A program made the position numbers and the translations under genes. Positions 52,452 to 60,268 of a stretch of DNA of 64,000 nt are shown here, piece by piece (within the stretch, counting starts at the first letter, position 1; the number at the start of each line of letters is the position of its first letter). Source of the DNA: Planctomycetota bacterium (GTDB lineage Bacteria; Planctomycetota; Phycisphaerae; UBA1845; PWPN01); the NCBI GenBank assembly GCA_029550525.1, contig JAKPHF010000078.1, forward strand, positions 248,001-312,000. The letters run 5' to 3'. The notes below the pieces were generated by a model that did not search any database, was not told the DNA's origin, and was given only the letters and a program-made list of their open reading frames with translations.

Positions 52452-53589
52452 GTTCCTGATCCCCTTTGAAAGGTGCGGAACTCATCTTGCCGTCGAGAAC
52501 GACCTCGGCAATGCGCCGGGAGGCCAGGCCGTCGCCGTACACGTTCACTTCGCGAGCCATGGCCGCATAGGCGGCAGGATCCGACAGCAGCCGGGACGCC
52601 TCAGCCACGATCCGCTCGCGTTGCATGCCCACCAGCCGAACCACGCCCGCGCCGACTCCCTCCGGCCGCTCCGTCTTGTCTCGCAAGACCAGGACGGGTT
52701 TGCCCAAAGAAGGCGCTTCCTCCTGAATCCCGCCCGAATCCGTCAGTACCAGGTGAACCTGCGAAAGCAGCGCTACGAATTCGGCATATCCCAGCGGCTC
52801 AATCAGGCGAATCCGTTCGCAGTCGCCGAGTATCTCGCGAACCGGCCGCTGCACGTTCGGATTAAGGTGGACCGGGTAGATCATGTGCACATCGTCAAAC
52901 CGCCGCACGATGTCGCGCAAGGCATAGCAGAACTCGCGGAACGGTTGCCCGAAGCTCTCTCGGCGGTGGGCGGTGACCAGGACGAGGCGATAGCGGCCGT
53001 CGGGCAACTGGATGCCGGCCGGCCGCCCGGCGATCCGATCCCGCATCCACCGCAATGAATCGACCACGGTGTTGCCGGTGACGAAGATTGAATCCGGGGC
53101 GACTCCCTCGGCCAGCAGAGCATCCCGCGCCCGAGCCGTCGGAGCGAAGTGGTAGTCGGCCAACACGCCGGTCACCCGGCGGTTGATCTCCTCCGGGAAC
53201 GGGGCTCGCTTGTCCTGCGTTCTGAGTCCCGCTTCCACGTGACCCACCTTCGCTCCGTGCAGGTACGCCGCGAACGCCGCCGCCGCCACCGTGGTGGTGT
53301 CGCCCTGCACCAACACAACCTCGGGGTCGGTTTCGGCCAACACCGGGCGCAGCTTGAGCAGCAGCCGCCCCAGCAGGTCCGTGGGATGCTGCGCCTCCTG
53401 CATGACGTTCAGCTCAATGTCCGGATGAAGATCTACCGCCCGCAGCGTGTCGTCGAGCATCTGGCGATGCTGACCGGTGGAGCACAAGGTGATGCCAACC
53501 CCGCCCGTCCGCTCGCGCAGGGCATAGACCACGGGTGCGAGCTTGATCACTTCCGGACGGGTACCGAAGACAATTAGACATCGTTTCAT
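52438..53589 (-). CDS. wecB: UDP-N-acetylglucosamine 2-epimerase (non-hydrolysing)
   Basis: 383 residues from ATG at 53589 (MKRCLIVFGTRPEVIKLAPV). Family motifs are complete: CSTGQHRQMLDDTL, VLVQGDTTTVAAAAFAAYLH, KVGHVEAGLRTQDKRAPFPE, VTAHRRESFGQPFREFC, HLNPNVQRPVREIL and LTDSGGIQEEAPSLGKPVLV. It interconverts UDP-GlcNAc and UDP-ManNAc, giving ManNAc for surface polysaccharides. It is the last recognisable gene of the glycan locus. The final codons fall in a CTCAAGCCT repeat, which supplies the stop. Confidence 0.92.
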   Translation of the reverse strand: MKRCLIVFGTRPEVIKLAPVVYALRERTGGVGITLCSTGQHRQMLDDTLRAVDLHPDIELNVMQEAQHPTDLLGRLLLKLRPVLAETDPEVVLVQGDTTTVAAAAFAAYLHGAKVGHVEAGLRTQDKRAPFPEEINRRVTGVLADYHFAPTARARDALLAEGVAPDSIFVTGNTVVDSLRWMRDRIAGRPAGIQLPDGRYRLVLVTAHRRESFGQPFREFCYALRDIVRRFDDVHMIYPVHLNPNVQRPVREILGDCERIRLIEPLGYAEFVALLSQVHLVLTDSGGIQEEAPSLGKPVLVLRDKTERPEGVGAGVVRLVGMQRERIVAEASRLLSDPAAYAAMAREVNVYGDGLASRRIAEVVLDGKMSSAPFKGDQERLEA

Positions 53590-53715
53590 CGCCCCCCTAT
53601 AGCGGAATTCGTCTCCGTCTGTCAATCGCGCATCGAAGATTTCCGCAGGGAGACTTAGGGGGAAAGGGGTTTCGCACGCGCGCTTCATCGGCCAGTTCGT
53701 GCATCTGGGGAGGGC

Positions 53716-53730
53716 CGGGCATCTTGCCCG
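53716..53730. repeat. CGGGCA-TCT-TGCCCG palindrome, copy 3 (inverted)
   Basis: The third copy of the palindrome found at 24598 and 25635, on the opposite strand, between wecB and the M20 peptidase gene. Confidence 0.6.
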
Positions 53731-53805
53731 TCTGAAAAGCTCTAGTGCCTCATATACTGCACTCTGCCGACCCGCCCACGTCCAGAAGCCGCACGTTCTC
53801 TTTCG

Positions 53806-53833
53806 CCAGTCCCCAGTCCCCAGGCCCCAGCCC
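53806..53833. repeat. CCCCAGTCCCCAG-type short repeat
   Basis: CCAGTCCCCAGTCCCCAGGC and the following CCCAGCCC are four near-identical seven-base units. The same sequence type makes the stem of the 28689-28780 inverted repeat. Confidence 0.55.
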
Positions 53834-53875
53834 TGCCCACACGCGCAACCGGTCGACTAAAACCGGTACTTGTTT

Positions 53876-55618
53876 CTAACCAACCATCGCCCACGTCGCC
53901 AGTGTGCTGATCGCCAGCGCCCGCTGGACCTCGGGAATATCGACGTATTCGTTGGAGCCGTGGGCGGCTTCGAGCGGCCCGGCACCGAAGATGGCCACGG
54001 GACAGCCTCGGTGATGGTACAGCCTGGCGTCGCAACTGGTTTCCCACGCCACTGGCTCGGGCCAGGGCTGGCCCACCGCGGCGAAGGCTGACTTCAGTGC
54101 CTGCATGGGCTCACTGTCCGGCGAGTCGGCATAGGCATCGTTGTGCAACAGGTCGAAGCTCATCTGCACCATCGACTCGTCGAAGGGAATCCGCCGCATC
54201 TGGCAGAAGCGTTCCACGCCGCGCCGAGCAGCCGCGGCCAGTCGCGTCTTGACGTCCTCCATGCGATGGGCGGGCGTGAAGCCCTGGCCGCCCTGCAGCC
54301 ACAGTTCCGTCGGCACCGCCTCGCGCGGATCGGCGGGCGGAGCGTCTTGCGGCTTGTCGAGCAGACGCGGAAAGATGCGAACGGGCGGGAGTTTACGGGC
54401 GATTTGCAGCAGGAAGCCCAACAGGTACGCCGCCTTGGTGATGGCGTTGTCGCACTCGAACAGCGCGCCCATGTGACCGCCCTTGCCATAGAAGTCCAGC
54501 CGGATGAGATGGAATCGCGGCCCCGGTGTGACCCTCACGTCGAAGTGGCGGGCCACCTTCGGCTTGCCGGTGGCCGGATCACGCTCGCGAGTCTTGTCGC
54601 CGTATAGCTTCACGTACTCGGCCACGCCATCCTCGAGGAACTGCACGAGGTTCATGGTGATTCGTTCGGCGTTGGCCCGGGCCTGAACGGCGATCTCGAA
54701 CGCGACGTGGTCGCACACCGCCCCGCAGGCCCGCCCGAATCCGCCCAGCGTACCGTGGTTGGTCTGGACGTGCGTGGGCAGGAAGAGCGGCAGGTTGGAT
54801 TCCTCGCGGATGCGGCGTCCCTCGTTTTCCATCGCGATCACCGCCAGCGGGAACATTTCGATCGCCGAAAGGTTTGGCGTGCCGGCCGTCGAAAGACGGC
54901 ACCGGTAGTACACGCAACCACGGTGCGCGCAGTACGGCCGCAACCCGGTCACCTCGTGTACGAGCACGCTGGCCCCTGCCCATCTCGGATCGCTGGCCAA
55001 GGCGAGCGAGCCGTTGCCGCCCGTTTCCTCGTCGATGACGAACTGGTACACGCGAGGCCGCCGAGCCGTCCGGCCCAGCTTCGCCTGAAGCTCGCGCAGC
55101 AGTCGCACCTGAGCCAGCAGAATCGCGACCTGGGCTTTGTTATCGCAGGCACCGCGTCCGAAGATGCGATCTCCCTCCCGGCGCGACGCATACCACGGCG
55201 GCACGACATCCACATGGGCGTTCAGAACCACCGGCGGTTGCCCAGAGGCGCCGGCCATGTTCCCGCCGTCCGCGGTCGCCACCAGATTGCATCGGTTCGC
55301 GTAGATCCGTTCGATCGGCAACGGCGTTCCGTTCGGCCCCAGCGCGTACAAGGGAACGGTGTAATGCGGATCCGCGGCGATGGCTGGATCCAACGGGATG
55401 CGTTCGATTCGCAGATCCGCGTCCCCGGCAGACAGCTCGCGTTCGATGATGTCGAAAAGACGGCTCTCGCGAGCGGCGATATCCGCGATGGTCCCCTCGC
55501 CGGCCGTGTTCACATCGATCAACTCGACGAGCAGATCGGCCAGGTACCGGGCGTACTGCTCGCTCTCGGCAGCATGTCGCACGAACTCGGCAGCCGCGGC
55601 ATCAATCGGATGTGACAT
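53876..55618 (-). CDS. M20/M25/M40 family metallopeptidase
   Basis: 580 residues from ATG at 55618 (55624 is an alternative). The two-zinc site is visible: VVLNAHVDVVPPW, GRGACDNKAQVAI, FVIDEETGGNGS and, at the end, a His in AAHGSNEYVDI. A dimerisation domain is inserted between these. Members cut dipeptides or acylated amino acids or remove succinyl groups; the exact substrate is unknown. It is longer than typical DapE/ArgE (about 380), with extra sequence (EMFPLAVIAMENEGRRIREE) in the middle. It is cytoplasmic, without a signal peptide. Confidence 0.83.
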   Translation of the reverse strand: MSHPIDAAAAEFVRHAAESEQYARYLADLLVELIDVNTAGEGTIADIAARESRLFDIIERELSAGDADLRIERIPLDPAIAADPHYTVPLYALGPNGTPLPIERIYANRCNLVATADGGNMAGASGQPPVVLNAHVDVVPPWYASRREGDRIFGRGACDNKAQVAILLAQVRLLRELQAKLGRTARRPRVYQFVIDEETGGNGSLALASDPRWAGASVLVHEVTGLRPYCAHRGCVYYRCRLSTAGTPNLSAIEMFPLAVIAMENEGRRIREESNLPLFLPTHVQTNHGTLGGFGRACGAVCDHVAFEIAVQARANAERITMNLVQFLEDGVAEYVKLYGDKTRERDPATGKPKVARHFDVRVTPGPRFHLIRLDFYGKGGHMGALFECDNAITKAAYLLGFLLQIARKLPPVRIFPRLLDKPQDAPPADPREAVPTELWLQGGQGFTPAHRMEDVKTRLAAAARRGVERFCQMRRIPFDESMVQMSFDLLHNDAYADSPDSEPMQALKSAFAAVGQPWPEPVAWETSCDARLYHHRGCPVAIFGAGPLEAAHGSNEYVDIPEVQRALAISTLATWAMVG

Positions 55619-55647
55619 GATCATTCCGTTTCGTGGGAGGCCAGAAT

Positions 55648-56523
55648 TCAGGGCACCATAGGACGGTCGGCCTTGCGTTCCCAGCGATTGAGCGACCGAT
55701 CGAAGGCGATCGGCCGAAACGTGTAGCCCACCGCAGTCTGCAGAGCGCGCCGCTGCTGCGGAGAGGCCAACTCGAGCAGCACGTTGAACAAATACACGGT
55801 TCGCACCCGCCGCTGGGTTTTCCAGTACTCGATAAAGTCATTCTGCCGCCGGAGGATTTCCTGCCAGACCAGGATCGACCGCGTGCCGTGGTCGATGCGG
55901 AGAATCTCCGGCAAGTCGAGGGCGTCGGCGGCAGCGGCGGCCAACTGGCGATCGAGGGTCTCGGCCCGGATCGGCTCGCCAGGCAGCCGCGGCGTGCCCA
56001 TGGCCGCCCGCGAGGTCGCCAGCAGCGTCCGCACATCGCCGCCGCTGGCAGCCAGCATCTTGCGTTCGACCTGGTTGAGCGTGACCGTCGAGCCGTCCAG
56101 CACGAACCGGTAGTCCTCTTCCAGGTGCGGCAGCGAAATGTCTTCCATCGTCGGGATGTTCGGCGGCTGACTCAGCACCGCCAACAGCACCAGCGCGTTG
56201 TAGGCGTTCACGTAGTACGCGGTGGCCTGCGCACGGCCGGGAAACTGCTCGGGCGTGCTCTCGGGGCCGGTCACGCTGATCAGAGCGGCGTATCGATACA
56301 GAGCCTCAGGTTTGGCCCGCAGTGTATCGTAATCGACCAGGCCGTAGCGGACGTGATCCCGCAGAACCACCGCCCAGTCCCGATCGGTGTAGGACTGTCC
56401 GCGCATCTGGTGGACCAGGCTTGGGTCCGGGCCGATGGTTTGATCGGGACAGCCGGCGACCCCGCCCACGAGGGTCATCAACAGTAAGCTGTTTACAGTC
56501 CCCAGCTTGCACGCGCGACGCAT
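55648..56523 (-). CDS. DUF547 lipoprotein
   Basis: 291 residues. Lipobox GVAGC with C25. DUF547 features: YGLVDYDTLRAKPEALYRYA, RAQATAYYVNAYNALVLLAV and LDGSTVTLNQVERKML, then DALDLPEILRIDHGT. The Ala-Tyr-Tyr-Val-Asn-Ala-Tyr-Asn-Ala motif is diagnostic; the fold resembles papain-like or transglutaminase-like enzymes but activity is not established. It precedes the M20 gene by 29 bases and may be cotranscribed. Confidence 0.82.
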   Translation of the reverse strand: MRRACKLGTVNSLLLMTLVGGVAGCPDQTIGPDPSLVHQMRGQSYTDRDWAVVLRDHVRYGLVDYDTLRAKPEALYRYAALISVTGPESTPEQFPGRAQATAYYVNAYNALVLLAVLSQPPNIPTMEDISLPHLEEDYRFVLDGSTVTLNQVERKMLAASGGDVRTLLATSRAAMGTPRLPGEPIRAETLDRQLAAAAADALDLPEILRIDHGTRSILVWQEILRRQNDFIEYWKTQRRVRTVYLFNVLLELASPQQRRALQTAVGYTFRPIAFDRSLNRWERKADRPMVP

Positions 56524-56733
56524 GGGCCCTCCTCAGCAAAGGCGAGATACGGTCCGGGCATTTTAACTCGCGTCGTGGATTCGTCGAGACCGACCGAGTC
56601 GCGTCCTGTGGCCGTTGTGGCAGCCTTTCGGGACCAAGCGAGGATGCGCGCCGTGCGTTTGCTCCGAAACAACAAGTGACCACACAAACGGGCGCGCATT
56701 TGTGGGGTGACTGGCCCGGTTAGCTCGCGCGCG
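56524..56733. other. Intergenic region upstream of the DUF547 gene
   Basis: About 210 bases with no coding signal. It should hold the DUF547 promoter and is bounded by the terminator at 56734-56802. Confidence 0.35.
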
Positions 56734-56802
56734 AAAAAAAACCCGAGGCGATGCCGTCCAGCCGGGGTGAACCAGACGGGCTTGAGGGGGGGATGCCTCG
56801 GG
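56734..56802 (-). terminator. Intrinsic terminator on the minus strand
   Basis: On the minus strand CCCGAGGC and GCCTCGGG form a perfect eight-base stem around a loop of about 45 bases, followed directly by eight T residues (the A-run 56734-56741). It faces the end of the endonuclease remnant at 56960. Confidence 0.55.
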
Positions 56803-56959
56803 CGAGTCGTATATTAGCGCATTTACACCAGGACTGCAACTGTTGCGACGTCCGTTCGTCGCCACGAACGACCGTCAGGTTCCTGGGCGTCAATGAGCCG
56901 GCCGAAAGCCAATTCGAGACCCAGCCCGGCGCATAGCCGGATAGCAGAGTTGATTTCGG

Positions 56960-57121
56960 TCATCGCTTGAAGCCGATTCGCGCAATCACCGGCCGATGAT
57001 CCGAGCCCCAGCCCTCGCCGGTGCGGGACTCACAGGCAGTCAACTCGGGACCGAGGAAGATGCGGTCGAGCCGCAAGCCGGGCAGCCAGCGATAGAAGCT
57101 GATGACCGACCATGTTGGCAC
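56960..57121 (-). pseudogene. C-terminal remnant of an endonuclease/exonuclease/phosphatase family protein
   Basis: About 50 codons: PTWSVISFYRWLPGLRLDRI, FLGPELTACE and GWGSDHRPVIARIGFKR. The LRLDRIF...GSDHRPV pair is the classic end of EEP (exonuclease III/DNase I-like) proteins. Nothing of the family is seen upstream in any frame, so the gene is truncated. An ATCCGTG-type repeat and an AAA ATPase gene now occupy the upstream side. Confidence 0.65.
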
Positions 57122-57202
57122 ACCCTCAGTCGGCAAGAGCACTGCTCCGGTTGCAGAAGGTCTGATCCACTACTGGATTAAGATTACCAGGCAATTGTCG
57201 GC

Positions 57203-57242
57203 CATCCACATCATCCGTGAAATCGGACCCATCCGTGCATCC
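57203..57242. repeat. ATCCGTG-type short repeat
   Basis: CATCCACATCATCCGTG, AAATCGG and CCCATCCGTGCATCC form an imperfect run of ATCCGTG units, a common degenerate intergenic repeat type. Confidence 0.5.
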
Positions 57243-57267
57243 TAAACCGTTGTGACGACGGTCAACG

Positions 57268-58506
57268 CTATAGCATCCCGATCGGGACGAGTTCGACATT
57301 GGCCGTGAGCGGGAGCCGCTGGGAAGCAAAGCAGACGACGGCTCCCCTCTCGATGGGCAGGCCAGACCGTTCGAGAGATGCGAACGCTTTGATGCTGTCC
57401 AATCCCGGCGCAGCGGACTTCTTGACTTCGACAGGATACGCCTTGTCGTTCTGCACGAACACGAAATCGACCTCCAGCCCGTCCTTGTCGCGGAAGTAGT
57501 AAAGTCTCGGCTGCAGGCCGCGATGCCACCAGCTCTTGAGCAGTTCGGCAAACACGAACGTCTCGAACACCGCCCCCGACATGGCTCCCGCCTCCAACGT
57601 CTCGGGAGAGGTCCACTCCGTCAGGTATGCGCACAGGCCGGTATCCACGAAGAACAGCTTGGGCGTTTTGACCAGACGCTTGGTGACATTCGAATGGAGT
57701 GGCTGGACCAAAACGACCTGGAAACTCGCCTGGAGAATGGACAGCCAACTTTTGGCCGTGTTGACGCTGATATCCGCGTCGCGAGCCAGGTCGGAGAAGT
57801 TCAGCAATTGTCCCGTTCGAGCCGCGCAAGCCTTCACGAAACGTAGGAAGGCAGCCTCATTACCGACCTGGGCAAGATCTCGCACGTCGCGCTGCAGGTA
57901 AGTTTGAACGTACGAACTGTAAAATAGGTCCCGGTCTTTCACGGGTCCGGCAACCAGAGCAGGGAACGAGCCTTTCCAGATCGCGTCGTAAGCCTGCACG
58001 AGAGGTAACTGGCGCATGGATCGTTCACGAGCGTCGAGACAATCCACCGTGGGCAGGAACGGCGGGATATCGAGATCAAGTTGGAACCGCTCGCGTAACG
58101 AGAACCCCAGAAGATTCATGATTGCGACGCGTCCAGCCAGCGTTTCCGACAGGCCCTTCATCAACGCGAACTGCTGAGATCCGGTCAGCCAGAACAGGCC
58201 CGGCGTTCGCCGCGAGTCAGCCGCCAATTTGATATGCGGCAACAGCTCTGGGGCATATTGAATCTCGTCGATGAGAACGGGCGGCTCAAAGCGCTGGAGG
58301 AACAGGCCCGGATCCTGCTTAGCCAATACTCGAACCAAAGGGTCGTCCAACGTCACATATCGTCGCCCCTCCTCGAGCAGATGGCGTAGGAGTGTGGTCT
58401 TGCCGACCTGGCGAGGACCGGTAAGCAGCAGGACAGGGAATTGCTGCGACGCCTCCAACCAGGCGCCACGAAGCGTCCTCCGGAAATAGTCGGAGCTTTC
58501 GGCCAT
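57268..58506 (-). CDS. AAA ATPase with DUF4143 C-terminal domain
   Basis: 412 residues from ATG at 58506. Walker A GPRQVGKTT (30-38) and Walker B VLIDEIQ (77-83) head an AAA_14 domain with WLTGSQQFALM as sensor 1. The C-terminal DUF4143 part includes FETFVFAELLKSW and a nuclease-like EVDFVFVQNDKAYPVEVKKS. These proteins are frequent in variable genomes and mobile regions; their function is unknown and they have been compared with archaeal ATPases. It is more AT-rich than its neighbours. The gene sits between a truncated endonuclease gene and eda, consistent with later acquisition. Confidence 0.83.
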   Translation of the reverse strand: MAESSDYFRRTLRGAWLEASQQFPVLLLTGPRQVGKTTLLRHLLEEGRRYVTLDDPLVRVLAKQDPGLFLQRFEPPVLIDEIQYAPELLPHIKLAADSRRTPGLFWLTGSQQFALMKGLSETLAGRVAIMNLLGFSLRERFQLDLDIPPFLPTVDCLDARERSMRQLPLVQAYDAIWKGSFPALVAGPVKDRDLFYSSYVQTYLQRDVRDLAQVGNEAAFLRFVKACAARTGQLLNFSDLARDADISVNTAKSWLSILQASFQVVLVQPLHSNVTKRLVKTPKLFFVDTGLCAYLTEWTSPETLEAGAMSGAVFETFVFAELLKSWWHRGLQPRLYYFRDKDGLEVDFVFVQNDKAYPVEVKKSAAPGLDSIKAFASLERSGLPIERGAVVCFASQRLPLTANVELVPIGML

Positions 58507-58661
58507 GTTGCACCCTGATTGCAAACTAGCCGAAGTTTGACCGAAAGTCAACCCTGGGACAATGGAGGGCACGGCTCGCCTGCCGCAGGGGCCGGCTTCC
58601 TGGTATCATGCCGGCTCGCAAGGGTTCAACCGATCAAGCACGTGCAGCGAGGAGCATCAAC

Positions 58662-59309
58662 GTGAAAGCGTCACAGATCGTTCAGCAGATCGAATCCACC
58701 GGCGTGGTGGCCATCATCCGGGCGTCGAGCAGTGGCGAACTCATCGACGTGGTCAACGCCCTGCGCGAAGGCGGGCTCACCTGCATCGAGGTGACCATGA
58801 CCACGCCCAACGCGCTGGACGTGATCAAGGCGGCCCGCGAGAAGATGGGCGACGCGGCGGCCATCGGCGTGGGCACGGTGCTCGACGCGGAAACCGCCCG
58901 GGCGGCCATCCTGGCCGGGGCCCAGTTCGTCGTCGCCCCTATCACCGACATTCCGACCATCGAGATCTGCAAGCGTTACAGCGTGCCGGTCATGCCCGGG
59001 GCGTTGACGCCGACCGAGATCGTCCGAGCCTGGCAGGCCGGAGCCGACCTGGTGAAGGTCTTCCCCACCGGCAGTCTGGGCTCGCAATATCTGAAGGATC
59101 TCCGCGGTCCGCTGCCGCACATCAAGATCATCCCGACCGGCGGGATCACACTGGAAAACGCCGGCGATTTCATCCGGGCCGGGGCGAGTGCCCTGGGCAT
59201 CGGCTCGGCGCTGGTGCGCGGCGACTGGGTGAAGAAGCGCGACTTCGCGGCCATCAAGCAGGAAGCCGCCAAGTGGCTGCAAGCGGTCAAGCAGGCTCGT
59301 GAATCCTGA
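58662..59309 (+). CDS. eda: KDPG/KHG aldolase
   Basis: 215 residues from GTG at 58662 with GAGGAG eight bases upstream; an upstream in-frame ATG at 58608 lacks such a site. Conserved residues are R20 (VAIIR), E43 (CIEVTMTTP), and Schiff-base K132 in LVKVFPTG. MPGALTPTEI and KIIPTGGITLEN are also typical. It cleaves 2-keto-3-deoxy-6-phosphogluconate to pyruvate and glyceraldehyde-3-phosphate (Entner-Doudoroff and hexuronate catabolism). It overlaps the downstream membrane-protein gene by 11 bases. Confidence 0.9.
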   Translation: MKASQIVQQIESTGVVAIIRASSSGELIDVVNALREGGLTCIEVTMTTPNALDVIKAAREKMGDAAAIGVGTVLDAETARAAILAGAQFVVAPITDIPTIEICKRYSVPVMPGALTPTEIVRAWQAGADLVKVFPTGSLGSQYLKDLRGPLPHIKIIPTGGITLENAGDFIRAGASALGIGSALVRGDWVKKRDFAAIKQEAAKWLQAVKQARES

Positions 59310-60153
59310 GTGCAACGACGTCCGAGTGGATCGACGATCGGCGTGGCGACTGGCGGGCCGCTTTCTCCTGCCGGTCGATCCCAGCCGCGGCGCAGACAGC
59401 CCGCGCTGGCTCGGCGTGGGAGTCTGGTTGCCGGCGTGGGGGCTGCTGATTGGCGCTGCCTACGCCGCGAGCTTTCGGCTCCTGTGGCTGTGGCTCGGCG
59501 AGCATCAGCACATTCGCCTGGCCCCCATGGCCGCCCTGCTGGCCATCGATGTCTGCTGGCTGGGCTATCGGCTTCTGGCCGGAGCAGCTACGGTGGCGGG
59601 CTCCTGGCCTGATCGGCAGATTCGATCGCCGTCGTCGTCGCCGGTGCTGGCGATGGTGGTGTTCCTGGTGACGGCCATCGTAGTGAAGTTCGCCCTGCTG
59701 GTATCGTTGCCGGCCGGGGCGGTCACTTGGCCGGCCGACTGGCGCCAGCACCTGCGCGTCCTGTATCCCTACGTGATGTACCGGCCGCTCATCCTCATGC
59801 CCGTGTGGGGCCGCTGGGCGGTCCTGCTGGCCGGTACCATCGGACGCGTCGCCCCCGACGGCTCGGACCGGCTGCGACAGTGGGCTGCCGGAAGCCGACT
59901 GACCGTCGTGATGACCTGGTGGGCGGCCATCACCACGCTGACCGTGCTGTATGTCAGCCCGACCATCTTCCACGTGGGTTGGTCCGTCCTGATCTCGCTT
60001 GGCATGCTGGTGGTCGCGTACCTGGCCAGCTTTGTACTGGCCAGGCGATTTGGTGGGCAAACTGAAGCTACCGTCACCGCCGCGGGCTGGATCGTCGAGA
60101 TGGCTTTCTTGTTGGCCTATCTGCCCGTGGCCAGGTATATCTATTGGTACTAA
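59299..60153 (+). CDS. Multi-pass membrane protein of unknown function
   Basis: 284 residues from GTG at 59299, overlapping eda by 11 bases. After a short cytoplasmic start come about six helices (roughly 43-65, 72-92, 115-137, 165-182, 205-225, 232-250, and one near 262-280). No family was recognised. Overlap with eda indicates translational coupling but no clear functional link. A terminator follows 28 bases after the stop. Confidence 0.7.
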   Translation: MNPECNDVRVDRRSAWRLAGRFLLPVDPSRGADSPRWLGVGVWLPAWGLLIGAAYAASFRLLWLWLGEHQHIRLAPMAALLAIDVCWLGYRLLAGAATVAGSWPDRQIRSPSSSPVLAMVVFLVTAIVVKFALLVSLPAGAVTWPADWRQHLRVLYPYVMYRPLILMPVWGRWAVLLAGTIGRVAPDGSDRLRQWAAGSRLTVVMTWWAAITTLTVLYVSPTIFHVGWSVLISLGMLVVAYLASFVLARRFGGQTEATVTAAGWIVEMAFLLAYLPVARYIYWY

Positions 60154-60180
60154 AAGAATTTACGTCAGCAGGTCCAATAA

Positions 60181-60208
60181 GAAGGCCCCATCGGAGGCCT
60201 TCAGTTTT
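60181..60208 (+). terminator. Intrinsic terminator after the eda-membrane protein unit
   Basis: GAAGGCC and GGCCTTC form a perfect seven-base stem with an eight-base loop (60181-60202), followed by AGTTTT. It separates the eda unit from the TPR gene. Confidence 0.6.
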
Positions 60209-60268
60209 GGTCCGGAATGTGTCGATGACTCGAAAGCCGGAGGATCCGGCTTCATCCAGGAGGCAAGG

